A stretch of 64,000 nucleotides of DNA from Streptomyces sp. TLI_171 (GCF_003610255.1 NZ_RAPS01000001.1:3100001-3164000), one strand, 5' to 3'. Positions 1 through 9,277 are shown, counted from the stretch's first letter. The notes: generated by a model not told the origin, from the letters alone. A program made the numbers and translations.

Positions 1-616
1 TCGGGGCGATGCCGGCGCCTCGGTACAGGAAGTGCTCCAGCACCTGCTGGCCGTGCTCGGAGTGCATCACCTCGGGGTGGTACTGCACGCCGTACAGCTT
101 GAGGTCGTCGTTCTCGAACGCGGCGACCGGCACCACGTCGGTGGAGGCGGTGACGGTGAAGCCCTCCGGCGCGGCCGAGCAGGCGTCGCCGTGCGACATC
201 CACACCGACTGCTGCGCCGGGGTGCCCTCGAACAGGGTGGAGCCGGGGCGCGAGACGGTCAGCGCGGTGCGGCCGTACTCGCGGGCGCCGCTGTTGTCGA
301 CGGTGCCGCCGAGGGCGGTCGCCATCAGCTGGAAGCCGTAGCACATGCCGAAGACCGGCACCCCGGCCTCGAAGATCGCACGGTCGAGCTGCGGTGCGCC
401 CTCCTCGTACACCGACGACGGGCCGCCGGAGAGGATGATCGCCTTGGGGTTCTTGGCGAGCATCTCGGCGACCGGCATGGTGCTCGGCACGATCTCGCTG
501 TAGACCCGCGCCTCACGCACCCGACGGGCGATGAGCTGGGCGTACTGGGCACCGAAGTCGACCACCAGGACGGTGTCGTTCTCAGGTACGGACTGGACGG
601 GGGAATCAGCGGACAC
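1..616 (-). CDS. guaA: GMP synthase (glutamine-hydrolysing), N-terminal part, cut by window edge
   Basis: GuaA aminates XMP to GMP with glutamine and ATP, the last step of guanine nucleotide synthesis in the cytosol. The visible 205 residues are the class I glutamine amidotransferase domain. It shows the nucleophile loop GMCYGFQ (Cys92), the catalytic pair in QYHPEV (His180, Glu182) and the SGGPSSVY motif at 63-70. The ATP pyrophosphatase and dimerisation domains lie beyond the left edge. The start is GTG at 616, with GGAAGG about six bases upstream. guaB and guaB3, which act one step earlier, lie about 12 kb away on the same strand. Confidence 0.95.
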   Translation of the reverse strand, partial: MSADSPVQSVPENDTVLVVDFGAQYAQLIARRVREARVYSEIVPSTMPVAEMLAKNPKAIILSGGPSSVYEEGAPQLDRAIFEAGVPVFGMCYGFQLMATALGGTVDNSGAREYGRTALTVSRPGSTLFEGTPAQQSVWMSHGDACSAAPEGFTVTASTDVVPVAAFENDDLKLYGVQYHPEVMHSEHGQQVLEHFLYRGAGIAP

Positions 617-1320
617 AGACGGCCTTCCGGCGGGCGGTACAAGGGGGTGTCGCCCCCGAGTCTACCGGGACGCTTTCACCCGACTGCCCGCGCCGCCGCC
701 CGTGACCGCCCGGCCCGGCGAATCGTTGCACCGGGAGACCGCACGAACCGCCGGCGCCCTCCAGGTGCGGGCGGCACCCCGTGCGGCGGACCACGCGTGG
801 ATCAATCTCCGGTCCATCGGGTGCGCGTGGCGGGCACGGGCCCGCCGTGGGACCGCGCCCCGGTGCTGCGGTCGGGTCAGCAGGGGACAGCGACCCCGTC
901 CGCGACCGGGCGGACCCGGGGTGTGGCGGCCGGTACCGGTGCCGGCCGCCACACCTCAGTCAGCCGCCCGCTCCGGCGTACGCCCCGGTACGCCCAGCAA
1001 GCCACTATCACGGACAGTGACCGCCTCCGGGCGGTCGGATCCGGCGCCCCCGCACGCCGCGTCCTGTTCCGTCCTCCGCCGAATTTGCGTCGAATCGGTT
1101 GCACGGCACGGCCCTCGTCCAGGACGATGCTGGAAGGCGGGGGGCTCACCGTACGCTCCCTGCCGCGAGGCGGACCGTTGGCGCGAACGGTTTCCTTCTC
1201 ACGCTCCGTGAGGCCCATCCGGCCGTTGGGGCGTGCCACTGACCACTCTCCCCCGACGGCGCTCCTCCCCCGGCGCCGTCACCCAGCACCGGCGCGGCCC
1301 TGACGCCGGGTGCTGAATGA
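617..1320. other. Long intergenic region upstream of guaA, no convincing gene
   Basis: About 700 bases lie between the guaA start and the terminator of the next gene. Open frames exist on both strands, but the best one (minus, from about 1239) has roughly three quarters G or C at third positions, low for this genome, and runs through a strong hairpin. I see a 14-bp perfect hairpin (920-955) and an imperfect 17-base palindrome at 1003-1019 (CACTATC, three bases, GACAGTG). The region probably carries the guaA promoter and a leader. Confidence 0.5.
920..955. terminator. Strong hairpin in the guaA upstream region
   Basis: A perfect 14-bp stem (920-933 with 942-955, arm GGTGTGGCGGCCGG) closes an eight-base loop. 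There is no U tract, as is usual for Streptomyces terminators. It sits 300 bases upstream of guaA with no gene clearly ending at it, so it may be a leader structure or attenuator instead. Confidence 0.45.
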
Positions 1321-1352
1321 CAAAGGGCCCCGTTCCCCCGCGGGGCCCTTTG
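1321..1352 (-). terminator. Terminator downstream of the zinc-ribbon membrane protein
   Basis: A perfect 12-bp inverted repeat (1321-1332 with 1341-1352, arm CAAAGGGGCCCCG type) with an eight-base loop begins 20 bases past the stop at 1373. It probably ends the minus-strand transcript. Confidence 0.75.
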
Positions 1353-1372
1353 CCCTTTCTGCCTGTTCCCAC

Positions 1373-2872
1373 TCAGTCCTGGCCGGGCCGCCGGTACGCG
1401 GCGTGCGGGTCCCCGCCCTCGGCCTTGACGGCGACCGGTGCCGGCTCGTCGACCACCAGCTCGATCAGCCCGTGCGGCTCGCCGGCGGCCTGCTCCGGCA
1501 GCTCGGCGCGCAGCCCGGCGTCGGGGCGCGGCGGCGCCAGCGGCACCGGCGTGCGGCGCACCGCGTCGAGCACGGCGGGCACCACCAGGGCGCCGAACAC
1601 CGCCCAGGCGGCGGAGGCGATCAGCACCGACGGCAGCGACCAGCCGAGCTGGTCGGTGCTCCGGTCGACGCCGCCCTTGACGGTGGTGTGGGCGTCGACC
1701 CACATCGAGGTGCCGAGCACCAGCGCGCCGGTGAGCACCGCGTACAGGCCGGCCAGCCGGGCCCGGTCGAGCTGGGTGAGCCGGCCGCGGTGCGCGGACC
1801 AGCCGAGCGCCAGCGCCGCGGCCAGCACCGGGACGACCGCCAGCCACCAGGCGGCGCTGTGGTCGCCCAGGTCGAACAGCGACATCGAGGACCGGTGGAG
1901 CGCCTTGCCGCCGACCGAGGTCGCACCGCTGCCGATGCCGTACACCAGCAGGCCGCTGTTGGTCACCAGCCCCATCGGGTCGCCGTCCGGGAACGCCTCC
2001 TCGGAGACCAGCTGCACCACCAGCGCGACCACGGTGAGCAGCGCCAGCAGGGCGCCGACCACCCGGAACGCGTGCTGCCAGGCGAGCAGCAGACCACCCG
2101 CCCAGCGCCGCCCGGCGGCCTCCGCCCGCAGGGCGGCCGCGCCGTCCACGGCCCCGGCCAGAGCGGCCGCGGCCAGCACGGCGGACACGGCGAGCGGCAG
2201 CAGCGAGGTGCCGATCTCGAAGTGGATCGGCGACTTCCCCTCGGCGCCGAGGTCCACGTCGTGGTGACCGAGCAGCCCCAGCAGCAGGGCGGCCGCGCCG
2301 GACAGCGCGCCGGTGCGCAGGGCCTGCGCACCGGCGGCGCGCAGCGTCGGTTCGGCGGCGCCCGCCCGGCGGCGCGCCCGGGCGGCGAGGTGCAGGCCGC
2401 ACCAGAGCAGCGCCAGCCAGCCCAGCGTCACCAGGTACATCACCAGGTGCGCCTCGCTGGTGACGACCTGCTGGTCGAGCCCGGCGGCGCCGGAGGACAG
2501 GACGAACCGCACCGGTGCGCCGAACCCGGTGAGGACGAGCGCCAGCCAGGTCTGGAAGCCCTCGGTCGACCAGTCGGTCTGGAACAGCGGCGAGGCGTCG
2601 CTGTCCTGGGTGGCCGCGCCGACCACCGCGGCCAGCACCACCCAGAGCGTCGGCGCGAGCAGCACCCGGCCGGCGGTGAGCCAGCCGCGGGACACCGTCG
2701 GCAGCTCCCGGGCGTGGTGCACCCGGCCCGCGCCCCAGGGCGAACTGCCGGGCGCGGCACCGGTGGTGGAGTCCTCCACCACCTCGCCGATCGCGGGGGC
2801 CGCGAGCGGCCGACCGCAGCTGGCGCAGGCGTCGCCCGCGCAGGCGGCCCCGCAGGACGGGCAGATGGGCAT
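1373..2872 (-). CDS. Zinc-ribbon integral membrane protein, function unknown
   Basis: The 499-residue protein begins with a short Cys-rich module, CPSCGA then CASCGR (Cys4, 7, 12, 16, 19), which looks like a zinc ribbon. After a linker rich in Pro, Ala and Gly there are about ten hydrophobic segments between residues 70 and 430, and then a polar Pro-rich tail. This layout is common in streptomycete membrane proteins of unknown role. I recognise no catalytic motif. The start is ATG at 2870-2872. A good promoter lies directly upstream, overlapping the stop of the oxidoreductase gene, and a hairpin follows the gene, so it is probably transcribed alone. Confidence 0.85.
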   Translation of the reverse strand: MPICPSCGAACAGDACASCGRPLAAPAIGEVVEDSTTGAAPGSSPWGAGRVHHARELPTVSRGWLTAGRVLLAPTLWVVLAAVVGAATQDSDASPLFQTDWSTEGFQTWLALVLTGFGAPVRFVLSSGAAGLDQQVVTSEAHLVMYLVTLGWLALLWCGLHLAARARRRAGAAEPTLRAAGAQALRTGALSGAAALLLGLLGHHDVDLGAEGKSPIHFEIGTSLLPLAVSAVLAAAALAGAVDGAAALRAEAAGRRWAGGLLLAWQHAFRVVGALLALLTVVALVVQLVSEEAFPDGDPMGLVTNSGLLVYGIGSGATSVGGKALHRSSMSLFDLGDHSAAWWLAVVPVLAAALALGWSAHRGRLTQLDRARLAGLYAVLTGALVLGTSMWVDAHTTVKGGVDRSTDQLGWSLPSVLIASAAWAVFGALVVPAVLDAVRRTPVPLAPPRPDAGLRAELPEQAAGEPHGLIELVVDEPAPVAVKAEGGDPHAAYRRPGQD

Positions 2873-2910
2873 GGTCGGTCCCCCGGGGATCGTTCGTGAT
2901 CGAGGGCCCG

Positions 2911-2940
2911 TTTATCCCATCGGCCGTCCGGGAATGTCAA
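2911..2940 (-). promoter_or_regulatory. Housekeeping-type promoter of the zinc-ribbon membrane protein gene
   Basis: Read on the minus strand there is TTGACA (2935-2940), an 18-base spacer and GATAAA (2911-2916). This is a close match to the vegetative HrdB-type consensus. The -35 box overlaps the stop codon of the oxidoreductase gene. Transcription would start near 2904, about 32 bases before the ATG. Confidence 0.65.
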
Positions 2941-4697
2941 TCGGCTTCCGCGGCCCGGCGCGGCACCTCCGGAACGGCCAGCAGCGGCAGCCGCAGCGCC
3001 CCGAACGCCTGCTCCGGGACGGCGGGGCGGCGCGGTGCGACCGGGGCGACCGGCCGGTAGGCGGCGCCGGGTTCGGGGCGGGTGTCGGCCTCGCCCCGGT
3101 TGGGCCACATCGACATGGCGCGCTCGGCCTGCGCGGTGATCGTCAGGGACGGGTTGACGCCCAGGTTGGCGGAGACCGCGGAGCCGTCGACGACGCTGAT
3201 CCCGGGGTGGCCGTACAGCCGGTGGTAGGGGTCGACGACACCGGTCTCGGGGCTGTCGCCGATCGGGCAGCCGCCGAGGAAGTGCGCGGTCAGCGGGATG
3301 TCGAAGATCTCGCCGGCGGTGGAGCCGGGGAAGCCGTTGATGGAGTCGGCGATCGCCCGGGCGCCTTCCTCCGCGGCGGGGATCCAGCTCGGGTTGGGCG
3401 CGCCGTGGCCCTGACGGGAGGTCAGCTTCCCGTTCTTCAGCGAGACGGTCAGCGAGTTGTCCAGCGACTGCATCACCAGGCCGATGATGGTCTTCTCCGA
3501 CCAGCGGTGCTGGTTCATCGACTGGGCGAAGATCCACGGGTGCCGGGCGACCGCGCCGAGGTAGCGCAGCCAGCGCGGCCCGCGGCCGGCGCCGGTGACC
3601 TGCTGGATGGAGAGCGCGCCCATCGCGTTGGAGCCGCGGCCGTAGCGGACCGGCTCGATGTGGGTGTTGGCGTCGGGGTGCACGGAGGAGGTGATGGCGA
3701 CGCCGCGGGTGAAGTCGGGGCGTTCGCCGTAGCGCCGGGTGGAGGTCTGGGCGCCGACCAGCGCCTCGGAGTTGGTGCGGGTCAGGTGGCCGAGCCGGGC
3801 GGAGATGCCGGGCAGCTGTCCGCCCTCGCGCATCCGGTGCAGCAGCGTCTGGGTGCCGTAGGTGCCGGCCGCGACGACCACCCGTTCGGCGGTGAGGGTG
3901 CGCGCCCCGGCCTTCTTGGCGCGCCGGGTGCGGGCGTCGGTGGGCAGCGTGTCGATCGCGTAGCCCTCGCCGTGCGGGCGCAGCCGCTTGACGGTGGTGA
4001 GCGGCAGGATCTCGGCGCCGGCCCGCTCCGCGAGGTAGAGGTAGTTCTCGGTGAGCATGTTCTTGGCGCCGTGCCGGCAGCCGGTCATGCACTCGCCGCA
4101 CTCGGTGCAGGCCTTGCGCCGGGGCCCGGCGCCGCCGAAGTACGGGTCGTCGACCTCGCCGCCGGGGGCGGCCTTGGCCTCGCCGGCGCCGTCCTGGCCG
4201 TCGCCGAAGAACACGCCGACGGGGGCCATGTGGAAGGTGTCGCCGTAGCCCATCGCCTCGGCGGCGGCCTTCAGGTGCACGTCGGAGGGCGTCATCGTCG
4301 GGTTGAGGCGGACGCCGAGCATCCGCTGCGCCTGGTCGTAGAACGGGGCGAGTTCGGACTGCCAGTCCGTGATGTGCTGCCACTGGCGGTCCTCGAAGAA
4401 CGCCTTGGGCGGCACGTACAGCGTGTTGGCGTAGTTCAGCGAGCCGCCGCCGACGCCCGCCCCGGCCAGGATCAGCACGTTGCGCAGCAGGTGGATGCGC
4501 TGGATGCCGTACAGCCCGAGGGCGGGCGCCCACAGGTAGTCGCGGGTGTCCCAGGACGTGGTGGGCAGCTCGTCGCGGCCGAACCTGCGCCCGGCCTCCA
4601 GGACGGCGACCCGGTACCCCTTCTCGGTCAGCCGCAGGGCCGCGACGGAACCGCCGAAGCCCGAACCGACCACCACGACGTCGTAGTCGAACGACAC
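2937..4697 (-). CDS. GMC-type FAD oxidoreductase, cholesterol oxidase (ChoD)-like
   Basis: This 586-residue flavoenzyme starts with an FAD-binding Rossmann motif (GSGFGG, residues 11-16). It continues with the GMC signature GAGVGGGSLNYANT (79-92) and ends with the FAD-contact segment HFLGGCPIG and later VVDGSAVSANLGVNPSLTI. It resembles ChoD (Rv3409c) of M. tuberculosis, which sits in the same neighbourhood. An insertion holds CTECGECMTGC (Cys197, 200, 203, 207), the spacing of a ferredoxin-type 4Fe-4S site. Members oxidise an alcohol group, but the real substrate cannot be read from the sequence. It lies 43 bases after the aldehyde dehydrogenase gene on the same strand, so alcohol-to-aldehyde-to-acid coupling is conceivable. 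No Tat signal peptide is visible. Confidence 0.85.
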   Translation of the reverse strand: MSFDYDVVVVGSGFGGSVAALRLTEKGYRVAVLEAGRRFGRDELPTTSWDTRDYLWAPALGLYGIQRIHLLRNVLILAGAGVGGGSLNYANTLYVPPKAFFEDRQWQHITDWQSELAPFYDQAQRMLGVRLNPTMTPSDVHLKAAAEAMGYGDTFHMAPVGVFFGDGQDGAGEAKAAPGGEVDDPYFGGAGPRRKACTECGECMTGCRHGAKNMLTENYLYLAERAGAEILPLTTVKRLRPHGEGYAIDTLPTDARTRRAKKAGARTLTAERVVVAAGTYGTQTLLHRMREGGQLPGISARLGHLTRTNSEALVGAQTSTRRYGERPDFTRGVAITSSVHPDANTHIEPVRYGRGSNAMGALSIQQVTGAGRGPRWLRYLGAVARHPWIFAQSMNQHRWSEKTIIGLVMQSLDNSLTVSLKNGKLTSRQGHGAPNPSWIPAAEEGARAIADSINGFPGSTAGEIFDIPLTAHFLGGCPIGDSPETGVVDPYHRLYGHPGISVVDGSAVSANLGVNPSLTITAQAERAMSMWPNRGEADTRPEPGAAYRPVAPVAPRRPAVPEQAFGALRLPLLAVPEVPRRAAEAD

Positions 4698-4740
4698 AGC
4701 CCAACTCCTAGCGATAGCGCGACAGTTCGGACGACCTCGG

Positions 4741-6348
4741 CTACTTCAGCCGGAAGGCCTTCATGACCTTCAGACCGGTGGTGAAGAACTCGGCGAACTT
4801 CCGGTCGTCCATGCCCATCGAGGGGCCGATCGGCAGCAGTCGCTGCACGGCGATGGTCTGCGCCTCGGTGTAGCGCAGGATGCCCTCGGCGCCGTGCCGC
4901 CGGCCGAGGCCGGAGTCGCCCATGCCGCCCATCGGCGAGGCCACCGACCCGTAGGCGGCGGCGTAGGCCTCGTTGACGTTGACGGTGCCGGTGCGCAGCC
5001 GGGCGGCGACCCGGCGGCCGCGGCGGGTGTCCTTGGTCCAGACGCTGGAGTTGAGGCCGTACGGGGTGGCGTTGGCGGCCTCGACGGCTTCGTCGTCGGT
5101 GTCGAAGCGGTAGACGGACACCACGGGGCCGAAGGTCTCCTCGGCGCACACCGCCATCTCGGGGGTGACGCCGTCCAGGACGGTGGGTTCGAAGAACAGC
5201 GGGCCGAGGTCGGGGCGGGCCTGCCCGCCGGCGACCACGGTGGCGCCGGCCTTCACGGCCTCCTCGACGTGCCGGGTGACGGTCTCCAGCTGGCGGGCGG
5301 AGACCAGCGAGCCCATGTCGGCGCCGTAGGCGAGGCCGCCGCCGAGGCGCAGCGCGGAGGTCCTGGCGGCGAACCTGGCCAGGAACTCGTCGGCGACCGA
5401 GCGGTGCACGTACAGCCGCTCGATGGAGATGCAGAGCTGGCCGGCGGAGGAGAAGCAGGCCCGCACCGCGCCGGCCGCGGCCTTGTCCAGGTCGGCGTCG
5501 GCGAGCACCAGCATGGCGTTCTTGCCGCCGAGTTCCAGCGAGGCGCCGACCAGGCGTTCGGCGGCCCGGCGGGCGACGTCGCGGCCGGTGCGGGTGGAGC
5601 CGGTGAAGGCCACGTAGTCGGCGCGTTCGACGACCTGCGGGCCGACCACGGGCCCGTCGCCGAGCACGATCTGCCAGGCCTGCGGCGGCAGCCCGGCCTC
5701 GACGAACAGTTCGCGGGCCCACAGCGCGGTGAGCGCGGTCTGGGTGTCGGGCTTGTTGACCACGGCGTTGCCGGCGACCAGGGCCGGCAGCGCGTCGCCG
5801 ACGGACAGTTCCAGCGGGTAGTTCCACGGGGAGATCTGCCCGACCACGCCCTTGGGCCGGCGGGCCTCCACGGCGCTGGTCAGACCGGGGACGGCGCCGC
5901 CGCGGCGGCGGTCCTTCAGGTACGAGGATGCGGTGCGCCCGTAGTGGCGGGCGGCCGAGGCGACGGCCATGACCTCCTCGAAGGCGTGCAGCCGGGCCTT
6001 GCCGGTCTCCGCCTGGATCAGGTCGAGCACCTCGTCCTGGCGCTTCAGCAGCAGGTCGTGGAAGCGCAGCAGCACGCCCGCCCGGTGCCGCACCGACAGT
6101 GCGGCCCAGGCCGGCTGGGCCCGCCGGGCCTCGGCGAAGGCGCGCTCGACGTCCTCGGTGGCGGACATCGGCAGGACCGCCAGCGTCTCGCCGGTCAGCG
6201 GGGCGAGGGTCTCCGCGGTCTCGTCGCCGGACGCGGTGACGCCCTTCACCAGCCGCGCGATCAGCGCCGCCGGCACTGCCGAGGCGACGCTGCGGGCCGC
6301 CCCGTTCGCCGCGGGGTTGCGTCGGCCCTGGCTCGTGGTCTCCGTCAT
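4741..6348 (-). CDS. gabD2: NAD(P)-dependent aldehyde dehydrogenase, succinate-semialdehyde dehydrogenase (GabD2) type
   Basis: The 535-residue protein carries the full aldehyde dehydrogenase set: SPWNYP (173-178), the cofactor motif FTGSTRTG (248-255), the general base in LELGGKN (Glu272) and the nucleophile in SSAGQLC (Cys306). Length and overall sequence fit the actinobacterial GabD2 branch, which oxidises succinic semialdehyde to succinate. Substrate preference is inferred only. It is co-directional with the GMC oxidoreductase gene downstream, and 75 bases separate it from the end of the kinase gene upstream. ATG at 6346-6348 is the start. Confidence 0.85.
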   Translation of the reverse strand: MTETTSQGRRNPAANGAARSVASAVPAALIARLVKGVTASGDETAETLAPLTGETLAVLPMSATEDVERAFAEARRAQPAWAALSVRHRAGVLLRFHDLLLKRQDEVLDLIQAETGKARLHAFEEVMAVASAARHYGRTASSYLKDRRRGGAVPGLTSAVEARRPKGVVGQISPWNYPLELSVGDALPALVAGNAVVNKPDTQTALTALWARELFVEAGLPPQAWQIVLGDGPVVGPQVVERADYVAFTGSTRTGRDVARRAAERLVGASLELGGKNAMLVLADADLDKAAAGAVRACFSSAGQLCISIERLYVHRSVADEFLARFAARTSALRLGGGLAYGADMGSLVSARQLETVTRHVEEAVKAGATVVAGGQARPDLGPLFFEPTVLDGVTPEMAVCAEETFGPVVSVYRFDTDDEAVEAANATPYGLNSSVWTKDTRRGRRVAARLRTGTVNVNEAYAAAYGSVASPMGGMGDSGLGRRHGAEGILRYTEAQTIAVQRLLPIGPSMGMDDRKFAEFFTTGLKVMKAFRLK

Positions 6349-6423
6349 GCGGGCAGCCTAGGCCCTGAATCCCGTCTTGTGTACCCGCCGGTAACACATT
6401 GGCACGGGCCGCTCCGGCCGGTG

Positions 6424-8034
6424 CTACTTCGGCAGGGTGAAGTTGTTGAGCACCGTGGTGAACCGCTGCAGGCTCTGGGTCCAGTCCTTCTCGGGCCCGG
6501 AGATGTACACCATGTAGGAGGTGCCGTCGGTGTTGCGGAACTCGGCCTCCTTGGCCCGGCGCGGCACCCCGTCCTTGGTGAAGGAGAACTCCCACACCGC
6601 GCCTTCGCGGTCGTGGATCCGGGCCGGCGTCAGGCTGATCTCCCGGTAGTTGGACAGGCTCTTGCTGAGCTTGTCCTCCATCTCCAGCAGGTGTTCCTGC
6701 GGCAGCAGCGGCTGACCGGCCGTCACCGCGAACTGCAGGAAGTGCTCCATGTTGTCCGGCGTGTAGTAGACCTGGCCGCTCCTCTCGGAGCGCGCCCAGT
6801 TGCCCTCGGTGGGGATCAGGACGCGGAAGCCCGCCGGGTCGTCCCGCCAGGCCCAGCCGGCCGGGGCGGGCGCGCCGCTCGGCACCGGCTCGGTCGGGCC
6901 CGGTCCCGGGTCGACCACGGCCGGGTCGGGGTGCCGCGCCGGCCGGTTGACGTAGTAGTAGGCGCCGCCGCCGGCCCCGCCGAGCACCAGCACCGCGACC
7001 AGGGCCCACAGCACGGCGCGTCTGCGCCGCCGGCCCCGCCCCGTTGCGGCCACGGGCACCGGCACGGGTGCCGCGGCGGGCACCGTCTCCGGTTCGGGCC
7101 GCGCCGGGGCGGCCGGCTCCTCGCCGGTCCGGTCGACCACCGGCACCAGCTGGGTGGGCAGCCGGTGCTCGCCGGCCTGCGCCGGGACGCGGATGCTGAC
7201 GGTGTGTCCGTCGGCGACCTCGCGCAGCAGCCGGACGGCCTCGTCGGCGGTGGGCCGCTCGGCGGGGTCCTTGGCCATCAGCGCGGCCAGCACCGGGCCG
7301 AGCCCGGCGGCGCGGCGCAGCTCGGGCAGCGGCTCGTCGACGACCGCGGTCAGCGTGCTGAGCGGGTTGTCGCGGCGGAACGGCGACTCGCCCTCGACCG
7401 CGTGGTAGAGGGTCGCGCCGAGCGCCCACAGGTCGGAGGCCGGCCCGGGCCGCTGGCCCTGGGCGCGTTCCGGGGCCAGGTAGTCGGGCGAGCCGACCAG
7501 GTCGCCGGGGCGGGTGATGTCCATCGCGCCCTCGAACTTGGCGATGCCGAAGTCGAGCAGCACGACCCGTCCGGTGCCGTGCTCCAGCAGCACGTTGGCG
7601 GGCTTGACGTCGCGGTGCAGCACGCCCAGCTGGTGGCCGCGGTGCAGGGCGGCGACCAGCTGGAGGCCGACCTCGGCGGCCTCACGGGGCGTCAGGGTGC
7701 CGTCCTGGCTGATCACGTCGGACAGCGGACGGCCGTCGACGAGTTCCATCACGATCCACGGCCGGCCGTCCTGCTCCAGCACGTCGTGGATGGTGATGAC
7801 CCCCGGGTGCTTGATCCGGGCCGCGGCCCTGGCCTCGCGCTTCATCCGGGACTGGAGCATCTCCAGGTCCTCCTCCGAGAGGTGGCTGACCGTCAACTCC
7901 TTGACGGCGACCTCCCGGTCCAGCATCTCGTCCCTGGCCCGCCAGACGGTCCCCATCCCGCCGCGGCCCAGGCGCTCGCCGAGCGCGTACCGCCCGGCCA
8001 GCAGACGGCTGGTCGACTGGTCCTGTCCGCCCAT
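6424..8034 (-). CDS. Transmembrane Ser/Thr protein kinase (PknB family)
   Basis: The cytosolic kinase domain (about residues 16-285) is complete: glycine loop GRGGMGTV (23-30), Lys45 in VAVKE, catalytic loop HRDVKPANV (140-148) and DFG (161-163). A basic linker leads to one membrane helix (around residue 325), followed by a Pro-rich stalk and a roughly 150-residue extracytoplasmic domain. That domain resembles the one on the kinase encoded at 9408-11072 and lacks PASTA repeats, so it probably senses something other than muropeptides. I chose ATG at 8032-8034 because GGGGGG lies six bases upstream; an earlier in-frame ATG at 8061 lacks a ribosome site. It is the last of three adjacent kinase-like genes. 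Confidence 0.88.
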   Translation of the reverse strand: MGGQDQSTSRLLAGRYALGERLGRGGMGTVWRARDEMLDREVAVKELTVSHLSEEDLEMLQSRMKREARAAARIKHPGVITIHDVLEQDGRPWIVMELVDGRPLSDVISQDGTLTPREAAEVGLQLVAALHRGHQLGVLHRDVKPANVLLEHGTGRVVLLDFGIAKFEGAMDITRPGDLVGSPDYLAPERAQGQRPGPASDLWALGATLYHAVEGESPFRRDNPLSTLTAVVDEPLPELRRAAGLGPVLAALMAKDPAERPTADEAVRLLREVADGHTVSIRVPAQAGEHRLPTQLVPVVDRTGEEPAAPARPEPETVPAAAPVPVPVAATGRGRRRRRAVLWALVAVLVLGGAGGGAYYYVNRPARHPDPAVVDPGPGPTEPVPSGAPAPAGWAWRDDPAGFRVLIPTEGNWARSERSGQVYYTPDNMEHFLQFAVTAGQPLLPQEHLLEMEDKLSKSLSNYREISLTPARIHDREGAVWEFSFTKDGVPRRAKEAEFRNTDGTSYMVYISGPEKDWTQSLQRFTTVLNNFTLPK

Positions 8035-8191
8035 GACCGTCCCCCCTTCGGTTCCCCCCATCGCCGGTCAAACGGCGTCCGTGGCACCCCGTGTGCCTGC
8101 TCGGACCGACGATCAGGAGGTAAGCCTAGGCTGCGCCGGGCCGTGCGGGAATCGCGGCCCGGGCAGTGCACCGTACGGTGACCGGCCGCTC

Positions 8192-9277
8192 TCAGCCTGC
8201 GACCAGGACGATCCCGGCGAGCGCCGCGACCAGCAGCACCAGCACTCCCGCGACCACAAGCGGGCCGAGCAGCCGGGGGGCGATCCGCGGTGGCCGGGCC
8301 GGGCCCTGACGGTCCGTCGACCGCTCCTCGCGCCGCCGCCCGCCGCGCGGCCGGGGCACCAGCGGACCGGCGGCCGGGCGCAGCACCGGCAGCAGCGGGT
8401 CGGGCGGGCCGTCGGGGTACGGCTCGGGCGCGAACACCAGCAGTTCGCGCAGCTCCTTCTGCACCTCGACGGCGGTGGGCCGGTGCGCGGCGTCCGGCCG
8501 CAGCAGCCGCTCCACCAGCGAGCGCAGCGGTCCGCAGCCCTCGGCGGGGTGGTGCCGGCCGTCCCGGACGGCGGCCAGCAGGGTCGGCAGGTCGTTCTCG
8601 GGGTACGGGCCGTGGCCGGTCAGCAGCCGGTACAGCAGCACCCCGAGGGCCCAGGTGTCGGCGGGCGCGCCCGGGTCGATGGCCCAGCGTTCGGCGAGCG
8701 GGCCGAGCATCAGCGCCCGGGTCTCGTACACCCGGCGCGGCACCTCGCCGCCGAGCGCCGCGCACAGCTCCTCCTCGGCCGCGCCGAGCAGCAGGCCGCC
8801 CAGCATCGCCGCGCCGTCCTCGCAGACCAGCACCGTACGCACCGTCAGGTTTCCGTGCGTCAGACCGGCCTCGTGCAGCACCCGCAGCGCGCCGGCCAGG
8901 TCCGCGCCGATCTCGGCGACCCGGTACGGCGACACCGGCCCGTTGCCGGCGAGTTGCTCCAGCGGGACGCCCGGCACCGCCTCCTCCGCCACCCACAGCA
9001 CGTCCCCGTCCGGGCCGGCCGCCAGGCCGCGCAGCAGCCGCGGGTGCTTGGGCGCGGCGGCGGCGACCTGCGCGACCCGCGAGGTCAGCCGGGGCCCGTA
9101 CGACGGGGTGGGCGCGCCCGGCGGATGGCCCGGCACCAGCAGTTCCGGCAGCTCCAGGCCGAACAGCCGCACCCGGGCCCCGTCGTGCACCTCCACCGCG
9201 GGAACACCGACCTCACCCTCCGAACGGTCCGTCACCCGGTACCGCCCGGCCACCACCTGTCCCGGGGCCGTTCGCAT
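8192..9277 (-). CDS. Membrane-anchored Ser/Thr pseudokinase
   Basis: The 361-residue protein has a kinase-like fold. The C-lobe is readable: the helix before the catalytic loop, the segment APADTWALGVLLYRLLTG and the motif HRPTAVEV. All catalytic elements are lost. No glycine loop or VAVK lysine is visible, HRD is replaced by HGN (141-143), and DFG is replaced by LGG near 159-161. The last 25 residues form one membrane helix with almost nothing outside. It is therefore probably a regulatory or scaffolding pseudokinase tethered to the inner face. It sits between two active kinases with spacings of 130-160 bases, which suggests they form one signalling unit. ATG at 9277 is the start. Confidence 0.8.
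   Translation of the reverse strand: MRTAPGQVVAGRYRVTDRSEGEVGVPAVEVHDGARVRLFGLELPELLVPGHPPGAPTPSYGPRLTSRVAQVAAAAPKHPRLLRGLAAGPDGDVLWVAEEAVPGVPLEQLAGNGPVSPYRVAEIGADLAGALRVLHEAGLTHGNLTVRTVLVCEDGAAMLGGLLLGAAEEELCAALGGEVPRRVYETRALMLGPLAERWAIDPGAPADTWALGVLLYRLLTGHGPYPENDLPTLLAAVRDGRHHPAEGCGPLRSLVERLLRPDAAHRPTAVEVQKELRELLVFAPEPYPDGPPDPLLPVLRPAAGPLVPRPRGGRRREERSTDRQGPARPPRIAPRLLGPLVVAGVLVLLVAALAGIVLVAG

Noticed and set aside
877..1239. Minus-strand frame of 120 codons upstream of guaA
   Set aside because: Third-position G+C is only about three quarters, it runs through a perfect 14-bp hairpin, and no domain is recognisable.
32..1303. Very long plus-strand frame over guaA and its upstream region
   Set aside because: It is the antisense shadow of guaA. 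The amino acid composition is Arg/Gly/Ala/His-rich as expected of out-of-frame high-GC DNA.
2313..4766. Long plus-strand frame opposite the GMC oxidoreductase gene
   Set aside because: Composition is low-complexity Gly/Ala/Arg/Val, and the minus strand carries clear FAD motifs.
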